From NCBI GenBank assembly GCA_948144175.1, contig CANXME010002317.1:1116001-1180000 (forward strand): a DNA stretch of 64,000 nt, in the 5' to 3' direction. A program made the position numbers and the translations under genes. Below the pieces are notes generated by a model that worked only from the letters and a program-made list of their open reading frames with translations, was not told the origin of the DNA and ran no database searches. The DNA comes from Closterium sp. NIES-65 (Eukaryota; Streptophyta; Zygnematophyceae; Desmidiales; Closteriaceae). Of this stretch, positions 9,380 to 20,790 are shown one piece after another. Position 1 is the stretch's first letter. Each line of letters opens with the position of its first letter.

Positions 9380-12210
9380 CAAGGGCCTTGGTGAAGACAT
9401 CAGCAGTGTTGGGCCAAGAGGCCACGTAAGAAAGGTGAAGCTGACAACGCTTCTGCAGCTCTTGAGCAAGGAAGTAGCGGTGCTTCGTTCTGTGCTTTAG
9501 TCTCTGCTCGTGTCACAAGGCAATCATGGCCTTGTTGTCGACGTTCATAACTAGAGGAGAACGAGGACACTCCCCCAAGTCTGTCAGCATGTAGGTCAGC
9601 TAGCGTAGCTCCTGTGCATCCATAGCACCAGCGTAGACCTCAGCCTCATAGCAAGAACCAAGCATAGAAGACGGACGAGTGGACCTCCACGAGACAGAAC
9701 CAGAGCCGAGACTGAAGGTGTAACCCTATGAGTCGCCTAGTCATCGGCCCAAGAAGCGTCTGAATGACCTGTGAATACCACTTGGACCCGTCCTCCAAGC
9801 ACAAGCCCCATGTCCGATGTGCTGCACAAATAACGCAGTACCCTCTTAGGAGCTTCCCATTGCACCTTTCGGTGTCTACAGGGAGCCACGTAGCTCACCC
9901 GAAGGTGGAGTTGAGAGCGAGTGGCCTGTAGGCGGAGAAGTGGGCTGTGGCAAGGACCATGTGAAGTCGAAGCGCTGAAGGACCTAGTGCACCATGTGTG
10001 ACTGAGTCAGGGTGATGGTGCGCCGTGCTCTGTCCCGGGTGATCTACAAGCCAAGATAGCTCCCCAGCTCACCCAGGTCAGTGCACGTGTGTCTCTCCTG
10101 CAGCTCCGCCTTCCCTAGGGACAGTGCCTCAGTTTCAATAGGAGCAAAAACCAAGTCGTCGACGTAGACGAGAACGTAGAACGGCGAAACAGAAGTGTCG
10201 GTGCGTAGAAATAGCGACGGGTCAGCAGAGGAAGGAACAAACCCAAGAGCCGCAAGTGTCGTCCTCATTGTGTCGTGCCACTCGCAGGGCGCCTGGCAGA
10301 GACCGTAGACTGGCCGCCGGAGGATCCACTGGGTACTCTCGGGATACGACCCAGTGAAGCCAGGTGGGCGGTGCAACCAGATTTCCTTGTAAAGACTGCC
10401 TTGTAAGAAAGCCGTGGGGAAGTCGAAGGAGTGCAGCTCGTAGCCACGCTGTACTACAACGTCCAGCAACACCCAAAGAGTAGTCATCTTCGGAGTGGGG
10501 GAGAAGGTTTGGAAGAAGTCGATCCCTTGACGTTGAGTGAAGCCTCGAGCAACGTAACGCGCCTTGAAGGCAGGCGGAGAACCCGACGGCTGCTTCGCTT
10601 TGAAAATCTACATGCCATCGGCTATGTTCGCCCTAAGAGGAGGAACCTTGTCGATGTAGGTGCCTGTGGACTTCCAAGAAGCCATCTCTACGTCCATGGC
10701 TGTCTGCCACTGAGAGGAGTACTCACCCGCAATCGCCTCAGCGTAAGAGCGTGGGGTAGGGATGTCAAGTGGATCCGGGTCTCCCTCAGGGTGAAACGAG
10801 GTAAAGCAGTTGCAAGACACTCAAGCGGAAACTGCCTGTCCTCAATGACGTCAATGCTAAGGGCAGACTCACCCCCCACCGACGGAGGACTGACAGACTT
10901 AGACCCAGTAACAAGATTCGCGACGTAGTCGAGACGACGCCTTGCAGCAAAGTCGACGAGCTCAGTGACTAGGGAAAACGCAGCAGTAGACTCAAAGGAA
11001 GGGTTAGTGACAACAGTGGCGAGGAGACGAGTGACTGTAGGATTGGCAGCATGAGCAAGGTCGGACTTAGGGTCAGGAACGTTAGGAGGAGAAGAAGCCG
11101 GAGGAGACAACAGGGCAACACGCTATGGAACAGAGGAAGGACGAAGTGCCATAACGTGAGTGCCTGGGACAGCCAGAGCACGAGGATGGGCAACACGACG
11201 AGCACGAATAGGTGTGCAAGCACGCGTCTCAGGCTCACGACGCTCACTCAGGGACTCAGTCACCTCAGTGTGAGGGGCACGAACAGGCAGTGGGGTAGGA
11301 GCAGGCAGTGGGGAGCCAGGCAGTAGCTGTGGCTGAGACTGGACTGTCGGTGGGAGCAGTAACAGAGGAGTAGTATTAGCGACAGGAAAGTCAGTAGCAG
11401 CTGGCGGGAGACCGAGAAGGTGGCGAAGTGCACCAGTAGCTCTAGTACCTCTAGCACCAGCAGCACCTCCAGGACCTCCAGCACTTGAAATAGCAGGACC
11501 TCCAGCACCAATAACTCCAGGACCTCCAGCACGAGCAGCACCTCCAGCACCAGCAGCTCCACCACCTCTAGCACCACGTAGCAACACCTCCAGCACCAGC
11601 AGCTCCAGCACCTCCAGCAGCTCCAGCACCTCCAGCACCTCCAGCACCTCCAGCACCAACATCACCTCCAGCACCAGCAGCACCTCCAGCACCAGCAGCA
11701 CCTCCAGCACCAGCAACACCTCCAGCACCAGTAGCTCCGGTACCTCTAGCACCAGCAGCTCCAGGACTGCCAAAACTTGAAGCTCCGGGCCTTAGAGCAG
11801 CCTCACCGAACGACCCCCTCGCGAAGCTCCTGCGGCGAGAGCGTCTCGAGTCAACTAGGACTCGCACCACCCCCAGAGTCAGCACCTTCAGTCTCAGCAC
11901 CCCGAGAACCCTCACTTCATGTCTCAGCACCCTCAAAACCCTCAACCCCTGTCGTAGCACCCCCGGGACCAGCACCTCCAGAGTCCTCACCCCCAGTGTC
12001 ACCACCAACGGCAACACCAGAGTCCACAGCAACAGGCTGCGGAGGCGGCGAAGACGGCCGAGGTGGAAAACCAGGAGGGGTCTCTAAGCGTGGAGAGCGG
12101 CGAATGGCCACCGTGTTGTCAGCGGCAGGTTCACCCCCCTCAGCTGGACCAGAGGTGTCGAAGGAGATCTCCAAAGGCTCAACAAAGAGGGGTGGATCCA
12201 CCTGAGACAC
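9380..12210 (-). pseudogene. Element C RT-RNase H with linker, broken
   Basis: Reading downward from 12210: the end of the integrase-RT linker, Gly/Ala-rich repeats (about 11440-11770, many GAGGAAGAGG-type units), the conserved pre-RT segment, then reverse transcriptase (10820-10044). The RT holds the catalytic YVDDLVFA block near 10160, followed by RNase H to about 9380. Stops interrupt it: TAG at 10608-10610 (Trp in sisters), TAG at 10044-10046 (Gln in sisters) and TAG at 9600-9602 (Trp in sisters), with frameshifts in the linker. The copy is inactive. Confidence 0.75.
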
Positions 12211-12284
12211 ACCAAAGGGAGTTGGACCCTATGTGGTTTCAATGGCGGGATTAGCACTAAGTTATGGCAATTTTACAGTGAAAG

Positions 12285-12679
12285 CCGCCTACAAACATTT
12301 CGGAGGTGTAGAGTTTCTTTGGGTTTGTGAAATACGTCCGTCGATTTGTACCAAAAATGGCGAGGATGACCAAGCCATTAACTGACCTTCTGCACAAGAA
12401 TGTTTCTTTCAAATGGGGGGAAACGGAATAGTCGTCCTTCGACGAGCTCAAAAACATTTTGGGTTTACCCCCGGTTCTTCGGCTCGATGACTCATTTCGA
12501 CCGTTCAAGTCGTATCAGACGCCAACGATTACGCCATCGGCACCGTCCTTCTACAGGATTACGGCAAAGGGTTGCAAAGCATTCTGTACGAAACACGCAA
12601 GTCGCAGCCACCCAAGCGCAACCACCTGGTTCACAACAAAGAGATGTTGGCCATCGTCCACACATTTTGTACCTGTCGC
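12285..12679 (+). pseudogene. Ty3/gypsy RT-RNase H fragment
   Basis: About 130 residues on the plus strand resemble the segment joining gypsy reverse transcriptase to RNase H: a YVRRFVPKMARMTKPLTDLL block, an FDELK block, a damaged RNase H start (LDDSFRPFK...YAIGTVLLQDY) and KEMLAIVHTF at the end. A stop near 12430 and a frameshift near 12515 break it. It ends exactly at the LTR of element D, so D was inserted into it. It differs from the gypsy element E and is an older, separate family. Confidence 0.75.
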
Positions 12680-12812
12680 TGAGAAGAATAGAACGAGAAT
12701 GAGATGACTATGAACGAAGTGAGTACAAATAGGAAACCCTAACTGGGCTGTACCTCCTATGGGATACCCCACTATAGCCTACACAAATAAGTAAGCTATA
12801 ATGTTTTGACAC
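12680..12812 (-). repeat. 3' LTR of element D (133 bp)
   Basis: On the minus strand it starts TGTCAAAACATT and ends GTTCTATTCTTCTCA. It has the GGCTATAGTGGGGTA box and TTAGGGTTT (telo-box-like), and is preceded by the polypurine tract CCTATGGGGGTG (12813-12824). The expected 5' LTR is missing at the other end of D (27325). Confidence 0.8.
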
Positions 12813-13019
12813 ACCCCCATAGGCAAAGTGGGGGAGAACAAGGGGTCACAAGACCAGTCAGGCAAAGCAAAGCAAAGCTCAGGGTGGATCACAAAGTCAC
12901 CACACATTCCGAGCACAAGTTCAAAGGCCAAAAGGCCAGTTCACATGCAAGATCACATATAGAGATATACAAGAGGCAAGCAAGCAAGAGCAAGAGTATA
13001 TATAGGTGAAGGTACAAGC

Positions 13020-16000
13020 AAGTTCAAGAAGTGAGCAAGTGAGGCAAGACAGGCACAAGACCCAGCTGCGTGCAAAAGCGATGATGATCACAAGGCACAA
13101 GTGCCTTGGTGAAGACATCAGCAGTGTTGGCCTCAGAGGCCACGTACGCAAGTCGCAACTGTCCACGCTGCTGTAGCTCACGAGCAAGGAAGTAGCGGAG
13201 AGCGATGTGCTTTGTCCTGTGCTCCAGTCGCTGCTCTCAACACAAGGCCAGCATGGCCTTGTTGTCTACGTACAGAACTGGAGGAGAACGAGGCGGCTCT
13301 CCATGGTCGGTCAGCAAGTAGGTGAGCCAGCGAAGCTCCTAGGCAGCCATAGCCCCGGCGTAGATCTCAGCCTTACAACAGGAGCCGAGAACAGAAGACG
13401 AGCGAGTAGCCCGCCACGAAACAGAGCCGGAACCAAGGCTGAAGGTGTAACCCTGTGACGACCGCTGCGTAGCCTGGTCGTCAGCCCAAGAAGCGTCCGC
13501 GTGCCCAGTGAGGACCACTGGACTCCGCCCTCCAAGCATTAGCCCCATGCCCGACGTACTGCACAAGTAGCGCAACACCCTCTTCGCTGCAGCCATGTGC
13601 TCTGGTCGGTGTCTCCCAGGAGCAACATAGCGTGCGAGAATGCTAAGAGGGTATGCAAGGTCAGGTCGAGTGCAGGTCATCAGGTACATGAGGCAGCCAA
13701 CAAGCTCTGGATACGAGCCACTCGACTCTACGGACTCATCCGAAGGCAGAGCTGAGAGCGAGTGGCGAGTAGGCAGAGGAGTGGCCTGAGGCGAGGAGTA
13801 CGTGAAGCGGAAGCGCTGAAGGACCTGCTGCACCATGTGTGACTGAGTCAGGGTAATGGTGCGGCGTGCTCTGTCCCGGGTGATCTGCAAGCCAAGGTAG
13901 CTGCGCAGTTCACCCAGGTCTGTGCACGTGTGTCTCTTCTGCAGCTCCGACTTCACGTAAGCGAGTCCAGCAGTGTCAGCAGTGGCAAAGACCAAGTCGT
14001 CGACGTACACGAGGATGTAGAATGGCGGCAAAGAGGTGTCGGTGCGCAGAAACAGCGACGGGTCTGCAGTGGAAGGAGCAAACTCAAGTGCCGCCAGCGT
14101 AGTCCTCAGTGTGTCGAGCCACTTACGCGGCGCCTTGCGGAGACCGTAGACTGGACGCCGGAGACTCCACTGGGTACCAAGAGGGAAAGACCCAGTGAAG
14201 CCAGGTGGGCGACGCAGCCTGATCTCCTCGTGCAGGCTGCCCTGCAAGAAAGCAGTGCTGAAGTCGAGAGAGTGCAGCTCGTAGTCACGGTGAGCAGCAA
14301 CGTGCAGCAGTACCCGAAGAGTGGTCATCTTCGGGGTGGGGGAGAAGGTATGAAAGTAGTCAACTCCCTGCCGCTGACTGAAGCCACGAGCCACGTAACG
14401 CGCCTTGAAGACAGGCGGAGAACCCGGCGGCCGCTTCACCCTGAAGATCCACATGCCACTGACGATGTTAGCCCTAGGAGGGGGAAAAGCGTCAACGTAG
14501 GTGCCTGTGGACTTCCAGGAAGCCATCTCTGCATCCATAGCTGCCTGCCACTGAGAGGAGTAGGGACCCTCTATCGCCTCCGCGTAAGAGCGCGGAGTCG
14601 GGATGTCTAGTGCATCCGGGTCTCCCTCAGGGGTGAGCAGTACAGACGCGAGATGAGGTGAAGCGGCGGCCAGACACTGGAACTCCTCCTGCCTGTCCTC
14701 AAGGACGTCCGTGCCAAGGGCACACTCACCCCCAACGGACGGAGGACAGGCAGACTCAGAATCAACGATAAGACTAGCAGCGTAGTCTAGACGACAGCGT
14801 GCAGCAAAGTTGACGAGCTCAGTAACAAGGGCAGACGCAGCAGAAGACTCGAAGGAAGGGTCAGTAACGGCAGTAGCAAGGAGACGCGTGACAGTAGGAC
14901 TGGCAGCACGAAGAGAGTCCGACTCCGGGTCGGCAAGAGCAGGAAGAGAAGAAGCAGGAGGAGAAGGCAAAGGGGCACGCAGAGGAGCAGTAGACGGACG
15001 CAGAGACATCCGGTGCGTGCCAGGGACAGGAGGAGGACGCTGACGCAAACCGCGACCACTAGTGCGCGCAGCACGAACAGGCGACGCAGGACGAGACGCA
15101 GGCTCACGACGCTCAGCAAGACCTCCAGTCGGACCAGCGTAGGGAGAAGGAGCAGGCAAAGGGGAGGCAGGCTGTAGCTGTGACTGTACAGGCTGTGGAC
15201 CCTCTAAGGGAGTAGGAGGAGGACCAGGAGAAGGTGTAAGACCAAGAACCTGCTGCAGGAGTGGAACGAAGTACGGTCGGGGCCGCCTGGCCACGCCAGA
15301 AACAGCAGGGACAGCACCAGTACCCCCAGCACGAGTACCCGCTCCAGCAGCACCTCCTGCAGCACCTCCAGTAGCTCCAGAACCCCCAACAGCACCTCCA
15401 GCAGCCCCAGAACCTCCAGCAGCACCAGGAGCACTGCCAGTCGGACCGCCAGCGGTAGTCTCAGCGCCAACACGCTCAGCAGCACCAGCTCTAGTAGAAC
15501 CCTAAGGCCCAGCAGCTCCAGTACTCCCAGTATGAGCACCTCCGGGACGCGAGGCAGCAGCACCCTCAGCAGCCGAAGAACCTCCAGCGCGAGCAGCACG
15601 CCTCCAGCGCCGGGCAAACCACTCACGTAGCTCCTGCGGGGAGAGCGGCTCTCGGCGAGACAAAGCACCCGGAGAACCTCCAGGCAAAGAACCTCCAGTC
15701 TCAGCACCCCCAGGCTCAACACCCCCAGGCTCAGCACCCCCAGGCTCAGCACCCCTAGGCTCAGCACCCCCAGGCTCAGCACCCCCAGGCGCAGCACCAC
15801 CAGTCTCAGCACCCCCAGGCTCAGCACCCCCAGGCTCAGCACCCCCAAGCTCCGCACCCCCAGGCTCAGCACCCCTAGCAGGACCAGAGTCACCAGTGAC
15901 CTCGACAGGCTCGACCGCGTCTACCTGGGACACACCTGAAGGGGGGAGGGGGTCTACCGGGGGGGGACCTGGTACCAAGAAGAGCGGGGGTGGGGGGAGG

Positions 16001-16299
16001 GACGGAGTGCGGTAGGGGAAGAGGTGGTAGTAGGGTACCGACTCGTCGAACGTGACGTCCTGAGAGGACAGAACACGGCGAGAGGTGGGGTGGTAGAACT
16101 GCCACCCAGGGGCGTCGGGGGGGAACCCCAGGAAGACGCAGGGAGCAGCGTGAGGGGACAGCTTGTCCGCAGACAAGTCGCGAACAAACGCCCGAGATCC
16201 CCAGATCCGGAACGCCGACGCATCGCCAACCTTCCCCGTCCACAGCAGGGCTGGGGAGGTCTCCGGCCTGGAGACCCTGGGGTGGAGGTTGATCTGATG
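13020..16299 (-). pseudogene. Element D Pol, C-terminal two thirds: integrase end, linker, RT, RNase H
   Basis: Minus strand from 16299: the C-terminal part of integrase (HQINLHPRVS onward), a PFYRLFPYRT-like block (PYYHLFPYRT here), a GAEPG repeat linker (about 15690-15880), an Ala/Gly-rich stretch, reverse transcriptase (about 14620-13900, YVDDLVFA near 14000) and RNase H (13550-13300 and on). The frame is continuous apart from TAG at 15502-15504, TAG at 13339-13341 where sisters have CAG (Gln), and TGA near 13238 where sisters have CGA (Arg). The upstream half continues at 24262 on the far side of element E. Confidence 0.85.
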
Positions 16300-16519
16300 T
16301 GTCGGAAATTCCCTCACCTCTCCTCCCCTCGCCATGTTCCCCTCTTACTCCTCCTCCAGTGCTCTTCACTCTTGTCCGGCCAACCCCCCCCTTGTCTCTT
16401 ACTCCACCTCCTCTGCCTGTGACCCCTGCTTGCTTCCATCTTAGCTCCTGTTTCTTCTTGCTTGTTGCTGCATCTTCTTACTTCTGTGCTCGGTCCTTCT
16501 GATGTGCAGTTACACCTTG
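16300..16519 (-). repeat. Element E LTR subsegment S, outer copy (220 bp)
   Basis: A 220-bp copy of the segment found again at 17100-17319, with one difference that I can see (TCCGG versus TTCGG). It forms the left terminus of the insertion: next to the GATG duplication the minus strand ends CCGACA. On the minus strand it follows the full LTR after the trinucleotide AGG. Confidence 0.8.
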
Positions 16520-17319
16520 AAAAGCTAACCGTGCTTACTCACATCTACGCAATAAACCTACTTACATCTTCATCAGCAATCACCTACGTTTGTTATGGCC
16601 TGTCAAATCCTTCACGCGATTCTTGCTGCAATCACATGAGTAAAACAGAACATACAAACAATGCAGAGAACTATGCCTTACCCCCTTTTATCCTAGCCTG
16701 CGTCCTCCCCCCTCCCTTACTGCTACTCCAAAGAAACCCTTCGAAGGGATGACTTCCGCCGTAGTGAAAGAACAATTTCCCCCTCCTCTCTCCACCACCA
16801 CTTAGCCGCCCATTGCTTGACCTCCAGCTTGTGCCTGCAAATCTAGCTGGCTCGGGCATTCGTCCTGCAAGAAAGCAAACATGCATACAGCACACGAAAC
16901 AAAAGAGCTCCCTCCAGCTGTCCCCGCACCATCTCCCCATGCGTCTATTGGCTGACTTGGCAGCCCAATATCGCCCATCCATCACACCAGCCTCAATCCG
17001 AGTCCCCGATACCTCTTCACTCGACAACCTGTACAAATATTCAGTATATACACATTCTCCGTACTCGTAACCTTATCTGCCTACTGATATTGCGACAGCT
17101 GTCGGAAATTCCCTCACCTCTCCTCCCCTCGCCATGTTCCCCTCTTACTCCTCCTCCAGTGCTCTTCACTCTTGTTCGGCCAACCCCCCCCTTGTCTCTT
17201 ACTCCACCTCCTCTGCCTGTGACCCCTGCTTGCTTCCATCTTAGCTCCTGTTTCTTCTTGCTTGTTGCTGCATCTTCTTACTTCTGTGCTCGGTCCTTCT
17301 GATGTGCAGTTACACCTTG
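16520..17319 (-). repeat. Element E full 3' LTR (S-gc-L order)
   Basis: On the minus strand the LTR starts TGTAACTGCAC (17315) directly after the purine-rich tract GGGAGGGGGC (17320-17329). It passes segment S (17319-17100), the palindrome CGACAGCTGTCG (17093-17104) and segment L (17097-16520), and ends GCTTTTCA. Placement between a polypurine tract and the outer end makes S-gc-L the likely reverse-transcription-defined LTR. Confidence 0.65.
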
Positions 17320-20300
17320 CCCCCTCCCGTGACACTGCGCCGCCCTCGCCCTGGTTACGGGACCTTGATACCCTGCTGCCACTCCGCCGGCCCTGGCCAC
17401 ATTAGTAACATGATCCACCGCGCGCACTGCAGCCTCACTCTCTAGCACCAGCACTCCTGACTCTCTCACCTCCCTAACCGTCCACTGCTGATGTGATAGC
17501 CCCACGTCCAGCCCATCCTTCTTAGGACGTCTGATATACACCTCTTGGCCTTGTTGCAGTGCTTGTGGTGCTCCGCTGGCCCTCTGCTCCTACCGCTGGC
17601 GGTAGCGGTGAATGTCCCTCAGCTGAGCCACATGTAAACTCTCCAGCGCCGCCGGCAACAGCCGCCGCAGGTACTCCCCTCGCACCGCCGCCAAAGCTGC
17701 CCACTTCTCTGCGGTGCCTGCTGTAACCATGTCTGTCAGCATCCGCGGTGCTCCCACGGGTAGGACCGCTTCCCTGCCAAAAAGGAGATGGTATGGTGAT
17801 AAATCCTTTAGGGCGGCCTGCTTGCTAAACCTGTAGCCCGCCATGATCCAGTGGAGGTGCCTGTCCCAGTCACGCTTCCTCGTCTCCCCATAGGCCCGAA
17901 GTCCTCGCTTCAGAGTCTGGATGAGCCTCTCAGTCAGGCCGTCGCTCTGCGGATGATACCTGGACGTGGTGCGATGCGGAATCAGGCACGACGCCAACAG
18001 CTCTTCGAACTCTCCTTGGAACTCGGTGCCTTGGTCCGTCAGTACTTCCCCACATGCCCCGAAGCGTGTCAGCACTTGTTCTTCAAAGGCATCCGCCACA
18101 GCCTCCGCCGTCTTATGGCTCACAGCCCGCACCTCGACCCACTTGCTCACGTGCTCAATCATCACAACCACATATCGGCGTCCTCGCTTGGTGAGAGGCA
18201 GTTCTCCTGCAAGATCTAAGGACCACCGATAGCCCAGCCCCACGATCGGCAGAGGCTGTAGCTCCGCCTTGCTCCTCTCGAATGCCGCCCGGTTTCGAAT
18301 GCACGCCGGATACTTGGCGACCCAGTCCTTGATCTCTTTCCTCATCCCTGCCCACCACCATCCCGTCTGCAGCAGCTGCTGCGTGCGGAGCGGGCCAAAA
18401 TGCCCCAGCTTGTTATGCACTTCCTGTATCACTCCCTCCCGCTCCTTCGGCTCAGGCACCCTCTTCCAGCCGTCTTGCGTCCTGATCTGCACCTGATCCT
18501 GGTACCAGCGGTAGTGTTGCCCCCTGCTCCTGGCCCTGGCTGACACCTGCGCTCCCTCTGAGGTCGCCCCCTTCAGCCATGCAAGTATTTTCGGGTCTTC
18601 CCAGATGTCTGCTGCTCCTGCTTGCTGTTCTTGGCGCAACGGCGTCACTGGATCTGCCACTAGTACCGCCAAGGCCACTTCTGGCGCCGCCGCCGGCGGG
18701 TTCCTGGATAAGCCGTCCACATGCTGCATAGTCTTCCCTGGACGGTGCCGGATGGTAAACTGATACTCTTGCAGCTTCATGGCCCACCTGGCATTCCGTC
18801 CCGTGAGACTCTGGTTCTGCATTAGCCATAGCAGCGGCTGGTGATCTGTCACTAGCGTGAAAGGTCTGCCTTGCAGATACACTCGGAAGTGTCCCACAGC
18901 CCATACCGCCGCCAGCCCCTTGCCCTCGTATGATGAGTAGTTTGCCTCAGCTGGGTTACAGGAACGACTGGCAAAAGCCACCACCTTCTCCTCCCCGCCC
19001 TCCTGCTGGCTGAGAATGGCTCCCATGCCCGTACTACTCCAGTCCGTGTACAGCACGAATGGTAAGTCCGCCCTTGGCAGCTGCAGCATCGCGCCATTCT
19101 TGACAGCTCCCATCAAGTCCTTCAGCGCCTCCTTCTGCTGCTCACCCCATTGCCACTTCGTATCGTCCTTGAGTAGCTTGTTCAAAGGTGCCGCCCTCCT
19201 GCTGAAGTTCTCCACAAACTTGCGATAGTAGCTTAGGAACCCCAGCAGGGCCCTTAGCGAGCTCTTATCCTTGGGCTGCGTCACATGGTCCAGGATAGCC
19301 ACCTTTGCTTGCTGTATCGCCAGTCTGCCCCCTGTTACTTCAAATCCCAAGTAGGTCACCGTCGTGTGTCCGAAGCGGCACTTCTTTGGGTGGCAGGTGA
19401 GTCCCGCCTCCTTGATCCTCCGTAGTGCCTCAGCCAGTCGCTGCACATGTTCTTCTGGGGTAGCGCTGAACACTATGACATCGTCAATGTAGCACAGGGC
19501 CCCAATCATTCCCCGTAGGACCGCATCCATCACTTTCTGAAACAGCAGTGAAGCGTTCTTCAGCCCGAAGGGCATCCTGTTCCACTCGTACGCCCCGTCA
19601 GGGCCGTGGAAGGCAGTCTTGGCTTTGTCAGTCTCCGCGATAGGGATCTGATTGAACCCTTGCCTCATGTCCAGCGTCGAGAACAGCCATGCCTCCGCCA
19701 GTTGGTCGAACAGCTCATCCACCATGGGTGTCGAATATCTCTCTGGGACTGTCACCTTGTTTAGGTCTCGATAGTCACCGCACATCCGGCGTGCTAACAC
19801 CGTCCCCGTGAGATCCATCCTTGCCGCTACCACCGTTGCTGCTGCATACTTCGACTCGGAGCGACGTATGAGCCCTGCCTCCAGCAATTCCAGGCACTTT
19901 TCCTTGCATATTTCCAAGTCCTGCGGGCTCATCCGGCGCCTCTTCTGGTAGACTGGCACCGTCGTGGTTAGCTCGAGTGTCATAACTGCACAGTTGCAGC
20001 ATCCCAATTCCTTGAGCGAATAGGCGAACGTCTCTCGATGTGACGCCAGTAGCTCTTCCACTGATTGCCGGTGCTCCCCTTGCAGCCCGGGACCCAAGTC
20101 CCAGGTGCTCTGGTCTCCTTCCACTCTCACTGCCTCTTCCGCCACTCTTTCGGAGGTCCCTTCTCCTTCTGGGGTCTGCGGAACTTCTTCATTTGTTGCT
20201 GCTTCCCGCGCCATGTAGGCTCGCCCTACAGGTGGCCAGTCCGGTGGGTCGTAGTAGTCGTAGAATTCGTCTCCCATGTCGAAGTCTGAGTCATGGAATT

Positions 20301-20790
20301 CCTCAGGCGTGTCCCCTCTTCCCAACCCGGATTCTTCTTCCATTTCTTCATCCGCCTCAACCTCCTCCTCCTCCTCCTCGCTCTCTTGAGGGTCGGCATA
20401 CCTTCTTGGTATGGCTTCCCGGTCATCTCTCCAGCTGGCCCTCCTGTGCTCCTCCGGGACCCCCCTCCACCATTGGTTTTCTTCCTTCTCTTCCAGTCCT
20501 TCTAGCATCGTCCATGCTTCCGTCTCCTTGTTTGCCGCCAGCAACGTCTGGGGCCTGATAGCAGTCGCCTTGCCGATACGCCTCTCCAGCCACTTCCTTT
20601 CGAGATGGTTGGCCATGGTCATGAACAACCATTGCAGCGCGTTCAAATCCATGACCCGGCCCAGAGCCTCCTTCCTCTCCTTCTCGGTCATTTGTTCACA
20701 AGCTGTTGCGCCTGCCAGGAATCCCATGGCCAGCTCCCTCTCTTGAGCCGTAGGCTCTTCCCATACTCCACGTGCCTGATCGTATACCAT
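17278..20790 (-). CDS. Element E Pol: methyltransferase C-terminus, RT, RNase H, integrase
   Basis: ATG at 20790 opens 1066 residues to a TAG at 17590-17592. The same frame then continues about 100 more residues to 17278, reading a VYIRRPKKDGLD-type integrase C-terminus, so the TAG is probably an acquired stop. Residues 1-60 are not RT: they match the last methyltransferase motifs (EEPTAQERELAMGF and an ALGR...LQWLF block, like motifs IX-X of DNMT3). An acidic linker follows (about 136-180), then reverse transcriptase (about 280-500, FSTLDMRQGFNQ and YIDDVIVF at 434-441), RNase H (about 560-690, YTDWSSTGMGAIL), the zinc region (NKLGHFG...) and integrase core (WSLDLAG, LTDQGTEF, QSDGLTERLIQ) to about 1000. 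No chromodomain is evident. Confidence 0.9.

Larger units (their letters stand above)
8938..12240 (-). mobile_element. Element C: 3' half of a copia retrotransposon
   Basis: A minus-strand copia with its 3' LTR (8938-9065) but nothing upstream of the integrase-RT linker. Its left-out part (integrase, protease, Gag, 5' LTR) is replaced at about 12240 by a plus-strand gypsy fragment, so a large deletion or recombination removed the 5' half. Confidence 0.75.
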
